From contig CAWDKQ010000018.1 of the NCBI GenBank assembly GCA_963802915.1, forward strand, positions 1 through 64,000: 64,000 bases of DNA. The letters are read 5' to 3'. Numbering within the stretch: the first letter of the stretch is position 1; each line of letters starts with the position of its first letter. Source of the stretch: JAICMB01 sp963802915 (GTDB lineage Bacteria > Acidobacteriota > Terriglobia > Bryobacterales > Bryobacteraceae). The position numbers and the translations under genes were made by a program. A model generated the notes under the pieces. It searched no databases. It was given only the letters and a program-made list of their open reading frames with translations, and was not told the origin of the DNA. Positions 35,166 to 43,184 of the stretch are shown here, one piece after another.

Positions 35166-36632
35166 ATGAACATCAGATTCGCCTTTCTGCTCGCACTCGC
35201 GACCGCTTCTCCGGCCGCGTCGTCCAACCTCACGCGCGCCACGATCTCACCGCAGGCAGCGGACGAGATTCGTCGCGTCGAGGCCGAAATCGACAGCATA
35301 GAGTCGGAAACACTCGCAAGAGCTCGCACTACGAAACTCGATCCCGCAATGCGATTAATACTTCTCGGGAAGCTATTGCTCTTCGACAAAGAGTTATCGG
35401 TAAACCGCAACGAAGCGTGCGCATTTTGTCATACTCCTGAAACAGGATTTTCGGGACCAGTCAGCGCCTTGAACAGCACCACGGTTTCTTATCCCGGGTC
35501 GGTGCGCACGCGCTTCAGTAACCGCAAACCCCAAACCCATTCCTACGCGACTTTTTCTCCAGTGCTGCACTACAATGCCGGCCAGGGCGATTTCGTCGGT
35601 GGGAGCTTCTGGGATATGCGCGCCACCGGACTCCGCCTCAACAACCCGGTCGCGGAGCAAGCGCAGGGACCGCCTCTGAACCCCGTCGAAATGGGACTGA
35701 GCGATTCAGCTTGCATGGTGTATTTGGCATCGCGGCGGCCTTATCGCAGTCTCGCCGAGAATGTCTGGGGGGTTCAGGCATTCGCGATCCACTGGCCGGA
35801 GAACATCGAAAAAGTATGCCGGACTCCGGGACCGCCTCCGCCCGGCGATCCGCTTCCGGTTCATCTCAGCGCGCTGGAACGCGGTTCTTCCAATCGCACG
35901 TTCGATCAAATTGCCGAGGCCATCGCGACCTATGAATCGTCCTCTGAAGTGAATCCGTTCTCGTCGAAATACGACGCTGTGCAGGCTGGTAAAGCGCAAT
36001 TCACACCCGATGAGAAGGCCGGCTACACTCTATTCCGAAGCAGCGCGACTCACTGCAATGAATGCCACCGCGACGGAGGGCCCGGCGAAGAACCGCTCTT
36101 CACAGACTTCACCGCGAGTAATTTAGGGGTTCCAAGTAATCCGGCGCTAGCTTTTTACGACGAGAACAAACCCGATGAGCTAGGCTACACGGCAAATCCC
36201 GATGGCAAGAATTACGTCGATCTCGGCGTCGGGGGATTCCTTTTGAAGGCGCCCCAACTGAGCGGCGAATTTAATCCCAGTTCGGAGTGGGCCAAATTGG
36301 CCGATGCATTTACGGGCAAGATCAAAACGCCGACATTACGAAACGTCGATAAGAGACCGCGTCCGGACTTTGTGAAGGCCTACATGCATAATGGTTATCT
36401 GAAAAGTCTGAAGGAAGTGGTCCATTTCTACAACACGCGCGACTCACTGCCTCGCTGCAAACCTGGAGATCCCGGCGAAAAAGTGAGTTGTTGGCCCGCG
36501 CCCGAGTATCCGCGGACCGTCAATAAAAAGCAGTTGGGGAATCTTGGCCTGACGAGTAGGCAGGAAGACCAGATCGTATCTTTTCTGAAGACGCTGTCGG
36601 ACGGATATACGCCGGCAACGAAGCAGCCCTGA
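35166..36632 (+). CDS. Di-haem cytochrome c peroxidase / MauG-family protein
   Basis: Periplasmic di-haem protein of 488 residues: signal peptide (MNIRFAFLLALATASPAAS), first haem motif CAFCH at about residue 85 and second CNECH at about residue 297, the two-domain layout of bacterial cytochrome c peroxidases and MauG. Members reduce hydrogen peroxide or perform oxidations through a high-valent di-haem state. Low-spin ligand residues cannot be assigned by eye. The start is uncertain because no ribosome site is evident; frames open as far up as 35091 but lack a better signal. The protein is longer than classical peroxidases (about 330 residues), nearer to the MauG-like group. Confidence 0.87.
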   Translation: MNIRFAFLLALATASPAASSNLTRATISPQAADEIRRVEAEIDSIESETLARARTTKLDPAMRLILLGKLLLFDKELSVNRNEACAFCHTPETGFSGPVSALNSTTVSYPGSVRTRFSNRKPQTHSYATFSPVLHYNAGQGDFVGGSFWDMRATGLRLNNPVAEQAQGPPLNPVEMGLSDSACMVYLASRRPYRSLAENVWGVQAFAIHWPENIEKVCRTPGPPPPGDPLPVHLSALERGSSNRTFDQIAEAIATYESSSEVNPFSSKYDAVQAGKAQFTPDEKAGYTLFRSSATHCNECHRDGGPGEEPLFTDFTASNLGVPSNPALAFYDENKPDELGYTANPDGKNYVDLGVGGFLLKAPQLSGEFNPSSEWAKLADAFTGKIKTPTLRNVDKRPRPDFVKAYMHNGYLKSLKEVVHFYNTRDSLPRCKPGDPGEKVSCWPAPEYPRTVNKKQLGNLGLTSRQEDQIVSFLKTLSDGYTPATKQP

Positions 36633-36687
36633 ACCGGTATGTCAGTTTCAGGAATAAGCACTGCCTGAAGTAAACTACGATAGCGGT

Positions 36688-37843
36688 ATGGAACGCGTCG
36701 AGAAAACGGTGTTCGTCAGCTATCGGCGCACCAATATTCCCTGGGCGCTCGCGATTTTTCAGAATCTCACACAACACGGCTATGACGTGTTTTTCGATTT
36801 CGACGGTCTCGCTAGCGGCGATTTTGAGCGCGTCATTATCGGGAATATAAAGTCTCGGGCACATTTCCTGGTTCTGCTGACGCCATCCGCGTTGGAGCGT
36901 TGCAACAACCCGGAAGATTGGTTGCCGCGAGATCGAAGCAGCATTGGATTCTCACCGCAACATAGTCCCGTTGATGCTGGAAGGCTTCGATTTCGGTTCG
37001 CCCACGATTGCGAGTCAGCTCACCGGCAAGCTCGCTGCCGTCAAGCATTACAACGCGCTGAGCATCCCGCCCGAATTCTTTTTGGAAGCAATGGACCGAC
37101 TTCGCAGCCGATACTTGAACGTTCCTCTGGATGCAGTGCTGCACCCCGCCTCCCCTTCCGCCCAACGAGCCGCCACGGAGCAGAAGGCTGCGGCGGAGAC
37201 TGCGCGGGGGGTCCTGGAAGAAGAACTCACCGCGCAGCAATGGTACGAGCGAGGGTTTGCTGCAACCGATCCGGAGCAACAGGTCCGCCTTTACGATATG
37301 GCCATTCGGCTCAAGCCAGACTACGCCGACGCCTTCTATAACCGGGCACTTGCGCGTAAGGAAAAAGGCGACTTTGCTGGTGCCCTTGAGGATTACGGCG
37401 AGGCCATCAGGCTTAAGCCCGACAGTGTCGACACTTATGTGAGCCGAGGAATTCTGCGCTCCAAAAAAAGTGATATCGAGGGCGCACTACAGGACTACGA
37501 AGCAGCTATTAGGCTCAGGCCTGATTATGCCGAAGCCTTCGTCTGGCGGGGGACTGCACGCTGCAAAAAAGACGATGTAGACGGTGCGCTGAAGGATTTC
37601 GAAGCAGCGCTCGCGCTCCGGCCCGACTATGCGGAAGCCTTCGTGGGCCGCGGCTACGTTCGGCACGTTAGAGCCGATTTAAGCGGCGCGCTGCAGGACT
37701 ACGACGAGGCCATTCGGTTGAAGCCAGACCATGACCTCGCGTTTTATAACCGAAGCCTTATCCGACGCACCACAGGCGACATGGAAGGCGCAAAGAAGGA
37801 CTATGAACAGGCCGTCCGCCTCGGATACAAACCCGATACATAA
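36688..37843 (+). pseudogene. TIR domain-TPR protein, interrupted by one frameshift
   Basis: The first frame (36688 to about 36920) encodes a TIR fold: VFVSYRRTNIPWALAIFQNL, then YDVFFDFDGLASGDF, SRAHFLVLLTPSAL and NNPEDWL. From about 36925 the expected continuation (REIEAALDSHRNIVPLMLEG) runs in the next frame to 37843, followed by a charged helix and five 34-residue TPR units (about 37290-37830; for example DFAGALEDYGEAIRLKPD). One base too many, or two too few, near 36918-36926 separates the halves. TIR domains of bacteria can cleave NAD in anti-phage defence; whether this one is catalytic is unknown. It may be a broken gene, programmed shift or sequencing error. Confidence 0.82.
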
Positions 37844-37853
37844 GCGCCACGCC

Positions 37854-38855
37854 TCACCGCAAATACAAATCCCGCCCTTTCACCAACGCCTCAATCTTCC
37901 GATCCGCAATCGACCGCTTCAACATCCAGAACCCGCAATCCGGATGCACCCACTTCACGCGCCCCGGCCCGAGCACCTTCTCCGCCGCGCCGATCCGTCC
38001 CGCTACTTCCTCGGGCGTCTCCACGGTGTTGACCTTGACATCTACCACACCGACACCGAGCCCGATCCGCTCATCGAGATCCCGCAACGCATTCAGATCC
38101 TCGGCAGGCCGGTGCGCCAACTCCAGCACGACATGATCGGCATGCAGAGAGTTGAGAAATTGAATGAGAGACCTCCAGTGCCCGCGCTGGATCACCTGCC
38201 CTCCATAATTGCCAAAGCATAGATGAACAGCCTTCTGGCGCTCCACGCGATCGAGGACCGCGTTGATCGCTTTGGCCGCAAGCGCCGCATCCTGGGGATT
38301 GCCGGTGACGTTCGCTTCGTCGATTTGCACACAAGAACACGGCAGTCCGGATACCTGGCCTGCCAACACATTGGCCATGCCCATCGTCAAAGCCGCGAAG
38401 TCCTGATAATAGTTATCGAGCACGCACCGCGCCAGCATATACGGACTGGTCAGCGTAAACTTGAACGGCCCGCCGCTGACCGACGCCGCTAACGCGCAAT
38501 CGGCTTTCAAATTTAACGAACCTTCGCGCAACTCACCGGTCACTACTCCCGCCGGCTTGGCGCGGTAACTCATCGGAGCATGCCGCGCGTAAGACTCGCC
38601 CTCACTTCGACCCAGCTTTGTTCGCACGCCATCCATCGAACCCAGAAAGTAGTCGATCATGCCGTTCGTGTCCGGATGATTAGGATCGAAGCGATAGATT
38701 TCGCCCTCCGTCGGCAAGTCGATTCCGGCCTGGCGTTGGATGTCGAAGATCACGCGAGTGGCGTCCAAACGTGCCTGCTCGCTCGGAAGCGCGACGAACC
38801 AGTCGGGGACCGGATAAGAGCCCACGGTCGTCGTTTGAATGGCGAGTGTACTCAT
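37854..38855 (-). CDS. Short (core-type) cobalamin-independent-family methionine synthase
   Basis: A 333-residue UROD/MetE-like methyltransferase corresponding only to the C-terminal catalytic half of MetE. Zinc-ligand candidates are His and Cys in VHLCFGNYGG, Glu in VVLELAHRP and Cys in HPDCGFWML; the N-terminus TTTVGSYPVPDWF is typical. Full MetE needs its N-terminal half to bind folate, so core-type proteins use another methyl donor; characterised archaeal and Dehalococcoides examples accept methyl groups from corrinoids. Its place 4.6 kb from a B12 operon is suggestive. Divergent from the ComEA-like gene by 22 bp. Confidence 0.85.
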   Translation of the reverse strand: MSTLAIQTTTVGSYPVPDWFVALPSEQARLDATRVIFDIQRQAGIDLPTEGEIYRFDPNHPDTNGMIDYFLGSMDGVRTKLGRSEGESYARHAPMSYRAKPAGVVTGELREGSLNLKADCALAASVSGGPFKFTLTSPYMLARCVLDNYYQDFAALTMGMANVLAGQVSGLPCSCVQIDEANVTGNPQDAALAAKAINAVLDRVERQKAVHLCFGNYGGQVIQRGHWRSLIQFLNSLHADHVVLELAHRPAEDLNALRDLDERIGLGVGVVDVKVNTVETPEEVAGRIGAAEKVLGPGRVKWVHPDCGFWMLKRSIADRKIEALVKGRDLYLR

Positions 38856-38877
38856 GAGAGGGTAGAATACTCAGTAT

Positions 38878-39198
38878 ATGAAATGGATGCGATGGCTCCT
38901 CCTTCCCTTGCTCGCGCTGGCGCTCGCTGCCGCGCCTCAGACGCCCGCGGGAGGCTCAAAGCCAGCGAAGAGCACGGCGACAGCAAAGACCGCCTCCGAT
39001 TCGTCGGCGTTGGTCGACATTAATTCCGCTACCAAAGAAGAACTCGAGGCTCTCCCCGGCATCGGGAAAGTCTATTCGCAGAAAATTATCGATGGCCGTC
39101 CTTACGCCAACAAGCGGCAGTTACTAACGCGCAAAATCGTTCCGCAGGCCACCTACGACAAGATGAGCGACAAGGTCATCGCAAAACAGAAGAAATAA
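38878..39198 (+). CDS. Helix-hairpin-helix (ComEA-like) protein
   Basis: Exported 106-residue protein: a signal peptide (WMRWLLLPLLALALAAAP), a low-complexity Lys/Ala/Ser/Thr linker (about residues 22-46), then one helix-hairpin-helix pair (VDINSATKEELEALPGIGKV, then YANKRQLLTRKIVPQATYDK). In ComEA such domains bind incoming DNA in the periplasm during transformation. Single-domain relatives of unknown role are common, and no other competence gene is close, so a DNA-uptake role is a guess. Confidence 0.8.
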   Translation: MKWMRWLLLPLLALALAAAPQTPAGGSKPAKSTATAKTASDSSALVDINSATKEELEALPGIGKVYSQKIIDGRPYANKRQLLTRKIVPQATYDKMSDKVIAKQKK

Positions 39199-39224
39199 GA
39201 GCGGTAACTTCGCCGGCGAGAAGT

Positions 39225-39422
39225 CTACGATTGTGTAGACGCGCTGGCCATTACCGATGAGATCTTACTGAAAATCGTGCTGATACTGGTTGCGACGCTG
39301 GGCATAATCGCACCGGCGGCGACAGCAACAAAACCGGCCATGAGCGCGTATTCAATGAGGTCTTGGCCATGGGTGTCTTTGTAGATTTTGAGTCTAAGAA
39401 GGAAAGAACGTAGTGTCAACAT
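39225..39422 (-). CDS. Flp/Fap-type pilin subunit
   Basis: Small type IVb pilin of about 65 residues. The cleavage region and hydrophobic helix are visible in GQDLIEYALMAGFVAVAAGA, with the Glu and Tyr (EY) at positions 5-6 after the processing Gly-Gln that mark Flp pilins. The start at 39422 gives MLTLRSFLLRLKIY; a longer frame begins at 39476. No tad assembly genes are in the window, so it depends on machinery elsewhere or is an orphan copy. Confidence 0.85.
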   Translation of the reverse strand: MLTLRSFLLRLKIYKDTHGQDLIEYALMAGFVAVAAGAIMPSVATSISTIFSKISSVMASASTQS

Positions 39423-39488
39423 ATAGGTTGGATCGACAATAGTACGTCGGCCCATTAGGTTCCAAATTGGACCCACCCTTGCCGATAT

Positions 39489-40346
39489 TTACCTACTTAC
39501 GTTTTTCGCTAAGGCGAGGGCTCCAAACAGGACGCTGTCATCAGCGAGAGCGGCGGGAACTAAGTCAATTCTCGCTCGCGACCAGGCCGTCATCTGCCGG
39601 CCCATCTCTTCCCGCAGTGGAACAAATAGATCGTCCCCGGCCTTGCTAATTCCGCCTCCGATCGCAATGCGTGCCGGGTTCAAAAGCATGATGGCGGCCT
39701 TCAATCCACGCGCCAGATTCACCACATAATCGCGGACGAACGCCGCATCTTTCATCAAATCGCGAGCGCTTTTTCCATGATCCTTTTCGAGCCACAAGCC
39801 GCAGCACATCCGCTCTAAGCATCCATACGCGCCGCACAAACAGAGAGGACCATCGGGCCGCACCGTCAGGTGGCCGATCTCACCCGCATAGGAATCGGCG
39901 CCGCGATACACCGACCCGTCCGCAAGCACCATCCCGCCACCGATGCCCGTCGACAAAGTCATATAAAACAACGGCAGGTGATCGCGTCCCGCGCCGTAGA
40001 TAGCTTCGCCGAGCGCGCCCGCATTCGCATCGTTGTCCATGATCGGCTCGACCCCGACCGCGTCGCGGACAAAACCGATTAAATCGAAATCTCCCCAACC
40101 GCCGGCGTGAGTGGATTGAACTACGCGTTGTTGATCGAAAAAAACCGGACCTCCGAAACCGATGCCGCAGCGGTCGATGCGTATCTCGCGCGACCATTCG
40201 CTAAGCAAGGGACGCAGTTCCCGCGTCATCCAAACGCGGCCACCTTCGCGATCCGTCGCCCGCGATTCCCGCCGGATCATTTTGTCGTCTTCGAACAAAG
40301 CAACAGTGAACTTGGTACCGCCGATATCGACGGCCAGCGTGTTCAT
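39489..40346 (-). CDS. ROK-family sugar kinase
   Basis: ROK kinase of 285 residues. The N-terminal phosphate loop is AVDIGGTKFTVALF, the catalytic Asp lies in MDNDANAGALGE, and the zinc site is complete (CLCGAYGCLE). Typical substrates are glucose, N-acetylmannosamine and related hexoses. The start at 40346 is fixed by the ATGA overlap with the PfkB kinase gene upstream. It is the last gene of a four-gene operon with HAD phosphatase, deoxyhypusine-synthase-like and PfkB genes, whose combined pathway I cannot name. Confidence 0.92.
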   Translation of the reverse strand: MNTLAVDIGGTKFTVALFEDDKMIRRESRATDREGGRVWMTRELRPLLSEWSREIRIDRCGIGFGGPVFFDQQRVVQSTHAGGWGDFDLIGFVRDAVGVEPIMDNDANAGALGEAIYGAGRDHLPLFYMTLSTGIGGGMVLADGSVYRGADSYAGEIGHLTVRPDGPLCLCGAYGCLERMCCGLWLEKDHGKSARDLMKDAAFVRDYVVNLARGLKAAIMLLNPARIAIGGGISKAGDDLFVPLREEMGRQMTAWSRARIDLVPAALADDSVLFGALALAKNVSR

Positions 40347-41338
40347 GCCTGCGCTCCGGCCGTTCGCGCGATTTTCCGGACTTCCTCCGGCGATGCCGTC
40401 CCCGTGCCCTTTTTCATGATCGTGATAGACGCCACCAGGTTGCCGAACTGCGCCGCTTCCATCGCCGAGCCCGTCGCCGCAAGAGCAACTGACGCTCCAG
40501 CGGAGAAACTGTCCCCAGCTCCGCAAATATCCACCGGCTTCTCGACGGCGCGCGCCGGCACAAGCTGCTCGCCCTGGCTATCGATGACCATCACGCCCTT
40601 CGATCCCTGCGTTACGAACAACAGCCGGGCATTCAGATGACGCCGGAAACCCTCGTAATCCACGCGGCCGAGCGCGGCCATCGAAGCCGCGGCAAACTCC
40701 TGTTCGTTTGGTTTTAAGATCGCCTTACGAAACAAATGCGATCGCATCCGCGAATCCACCCACACCACTTTCTCCGGATGTGCAGCCGCGAGTTCCGATA
40801 TGAAATCCCGCACCGCCGCCGTAATCACGCCGCCTTGCGATGTCTCCGCCTGGTCCGAGACGAGAATCAAATCGAAATCGCCAACGCTGTTTCGCAATCG
40901 CGCGATCACCTGCGTTTCCAGCGCGGCCGGCAGCGGCTGCGTGAAGATAAAATCGACGCGCGGCCGATCCTCATCGCCAGTCTGTTTGTTCAGCAGCTTG
41001 GTGTAAGTGAATGTCGGCAGCTTTGCCGACGTCACCAAGAGATCCGCCGAGATACCGCGCACCTTAAGCGCGCGTTTCAATTCGTATCCGGAGCCATCGT
41101 CGCCCACCGCGCCAATCATCGCCACACGTCCAATGCCCAGGGCGGCGAGATTGTTCGCTACCGTTCCTCCCGCGCCGGGCGTGACTTCGGTGGACACCAC
41201 GCCAATTCGAGGAATGCCGGTTTCGCGAGAAATATCCGAAGCCGCCGGATCGTAAGTGCACCAGCGATCGAGACACACATCGCCCACAATAAGCGCGGAG
41301 GTCCGCGAAAATGCCGTCAGGATACGTTCGACATTCAT
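40343..41338 (-). CDS. PfkB-family carbohydrate kinase (RfaE/HldE-like)
   Basis: Ribokinase-fold kinase of 331 residues resembling the kinase domain of heptose 7-phosphate kinase: ALIVGDVCLDRWCTYDPAAS, TPGAGGTVANNLAALG, LKPNEQEFAAA and the catalytic GAGDSFSAGA near residue 275. The nucleotidyltransferase domain of HldE is absent. No other heptose gene (gmhA, hldD) is nearby, so the substrate may be a different sugar or sugar phosphate. Gap of 2 bp to the upstream gene and a 4-bp overlap with the ROK gene. Confidence 0.9.
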   Translation of the reverse strand: MNVERILTAFSRTSALIVGDVCLDRWCTYDPAASDISRETGIPRIGVVSTEVTPGAGGTVANNLAALGIGRVAMIGAVGDDGSGYELKRALKVRGISADLLVTSAKLPTFTYTKLLNKQTGDEDRPRVDFIFTQPLPAALETQVIARLRNSVGDFDLILVSDQAETSQGGVITAAVRDFISELAAAHPEKVVWVDSRMRSHLFRKAILKPNEQEFAAASMAALGRVDYEGFRRHLNARLLFVTQGSKGVMVIDSQGEQLVPARAVEKPVDICGAGDSFSAGASVALAATGSAMEAAQFGNLVASITIMKKGTGTASPEEVRKIARTAGAQA

Positions 41339-41340
41339 AC

Positions 41341-42324
41341 TCAGACCGCCGCGGTTTGCTCTAACGACATAATTGCGCTTCGCAATGCCGGCAGTGTGGC
41401 GCGATGATCGCCTTCGAAATAAAAACTCTGGCCGCCGTCGGCGACAGTGCGCACTAGAATTGTTTTATGCGGGCGGAAGTAATAACCAGGGTCGTTCTTA
41501 CTGAGCTCTTTATGGAAATCGCCGCGAATCGGCCAGATATCGAAAACGGCGGTCGTAAAATCAGTGATCCGCCGGCCTTCCTGCCGCGCGACGTTCCGGA
41601 CCATCGAGAGAGCTTTAAGGTACACTTCCGGCCCCATGATGGCCGATCCGAAACTGACAACGCAGCCGCCCTCCAGCCGTTCCATCGTGTGCGTGAAAAT
41701 CAGAAAATCGCGATACGATGCCGTCCCATAAGCCGTCCCATCGCAATTCGGATGTTCATGCGTGATGTCATAGCCTATTCCCGTATGAATCGTCGCTGGA
41801 ATTGAAAGGCGGTAAGCCGCGGCAAGAATACTCAGCGGCCGGTACGGAAATTCGCTGTGCACGATCCGCCGTCCCATGTTCTCGCCCAGACCCAACCCGG
41901 CGTCGGCGGCCTCGCTCACCCAGTCGTTGATCTCGCCGGTCTCCTTCCACATTCCGAACTCGCCGGTCTTGATATATCGGTCGACACTCTCGGTAGTCGC
42001 GCCGATGCGCGCCAGTTCGTAATCGTGGATGCCGCCCGCGCCATTCATCGCAACATGGTCGATGTAACCGCGCTCCATGAGATCGATAATGTGCCGGTTG
42101 ACGCCCGCGCGGATGACATGCGCTCCCATGATAAGGATTCGCGCCGCGCCTGAAGATTTCGCCTTTGCCATTCGCCTCGCGACTTCCGGCAAATCCTCAT
42201 GCTGATACGGCGGAGGCTCATCTTCGAGAGACATCCAGCGATCCAGATGCAGGTTATGCTCGCGTTCGCTCAGAGGCTTGATCAGCAGGCGCGACCGATC
42301 GAAAATATGATACTTGGAAGGCAT
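41341..42324 (-). CDS. Deoxyhypusine synthase-like protein of unknown function
   Basis: A 327-residue protein whose middle resembles the NAD-binding fold of deoxyhypusine/homospermidine synthases: ILIMGAHVIRAGVNRHIIDL, then YIDHVAMNGAGGIHDYELAR, then the EFGMWKETGEIND segment, and late FGSAIMGPEVYLKAL. I could not find the catalytic-lysine context (WGK-type) expected of true deoxyhypusine synthase, and bacteria lack eIF5A, so the reaction is likely different. A His-rich stretch (TIHTGIGYDITHEHPNCDG) could bind metal. It is embedded between HAD phosphatase and sugar kinase genes with gaps of 2-3 bp, which suggests sugar-related chemistry. Confidence 0.65.
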   Translation of the reverse strand: MPSKYHIFDRSRLLIKPLSEREHNLHLDRWMSLEDEPPPYQHEDLPEVARRMAKAKSSGAARILIMGAHVIRAGVNRHIIDLMERGYIDHVAMNGAGGIHDYELARIGATTESVDRYIKTGEFGMWKETGEINDWVSEAADAGLGLGENMGRRIVHSEFPYRPLSILAAAYRLSIPATIHTGIGYDITHEHPNCDGTAYGTASYRDFLIFTHTMERLEGGCVVSFGSAIMGPEVYLKALSMVRNVARQEGRRITDFTTAVFDIWPIRGDFHKELSKNDPGYYFRPHKTILVRTVADGGQSFYFEGDHRATLPALRSAIMSLEQTAAV

Positions 42325-42327
42325 TAT

Positions 42328-43134
42328 TTAAGTCGTGAAGAGTGTCGATATCAGTTCATCGCGGCACAGGAAATTCGGAACGATATAATCGGCACCGACC
42401 CCGATCAGCCGCTTGCGCTTCCAGTCATCCACCGCAAGACAATCCGGCTCCGCGCTAGCCACGCCCACCGCGACTCCGCCTACCGTCTTCACTTCCTCGA
42501 TCTCCACGTAGCCATCGCCGAATCCGAGAAAATCGCTGCCTTGAAACTCGGCTCTCGCAATGATGTTTCGAATCAGGATTCCTTTGGAAAAACTCTTGTA
42601 ATCGTCCAGAGCGCCATACACGCCGCCATCGAAATAGCGATCGATATCCAGCAGGCGCGCCTCTTCCTTCATGTAGATTTCATCGGTGCCGCTCGCCAGA
42701 TACATTTTCATCCCCCGCTCCTTCAACGCTTCGAGTAATGCTCGCGCGCCCGGCACCAGATACTTCTCCGGCGATGCAGTTCCCGCGCGCAATTCCTCCA
42801 CGCGATCGCGAATGCGAATCCAAAGCAGATCGAGGTACATCTTCTTATAAGCCAGCGCTTCGAGAGGCGTGCCGCCGCGCTCGCGGACCGCATCGGCAAG
42901 CGCGATCATCTGGTAAATTGTCTCCTTACCGGTCAGCTTCCAAACGAAATCTTCCACGACCTTCCGGAGTTGTTCCTCGGTTTCGCCCGTTTTGAGATCC
43001 GCGAGAATTTCGACCATCATGGGCACCATCACATCCATCCATCCGGACCGAATCAAAGAAAGGGTGCCGTCGAAATCGAAGAGCACAACGCGGGTGTTGC
43101 GGGCCGATGCGCCCGCCGTGATATTTTCAACCAT
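42328..43134 (-). CDS. HAD-superfamily hydrolase
   Basis: HAD phosphatase of 268 residues. Motif I is VVLFDFDGTLSLIRSG with nucleophile and acid/base Asp, motif II YLASGTDE, motif III Lys near YKSFSKG, and motif IV FGFGDGYVEIEEV (FLGFGDG). A helical cap lies between motifs I and II (about residues 35-140), as in beta-phosphoglucomutase/phosphoglycolate phosphatase-like members. It is the first gene of the four-gene operon and divergent from the sensor kinase (50 bp). Confidence 0.9.
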   Translation of the reverse strand: MVENITAGASARNTRVVLFDFDGTLSLIRSGWMDVMVPMMVEILADLKTGETEEQLRKVVEDFVWKLTGKETIYQMIALADAVRERGGTPLEALAYKKMYLDLLWIRIRDRVEELRAGTASPEKYLVPGARALLEALKERGMKMYLASGTDEIYMKEEARLLDIDRYFDGGVYGALDDYKSFSKGILIRNIIARAEFQGSDFLGFGDGYVEIEEVKTVGGVAVGVASAEPDCLAVDDWKRKRLIGVGADYIVPNFLCRDELISTLFTT

Positions 43135-43184
43135 TTATTCTTTATTGTACTGACCCATCCGTGTAAGCTGTAGAGATTGGGTCG

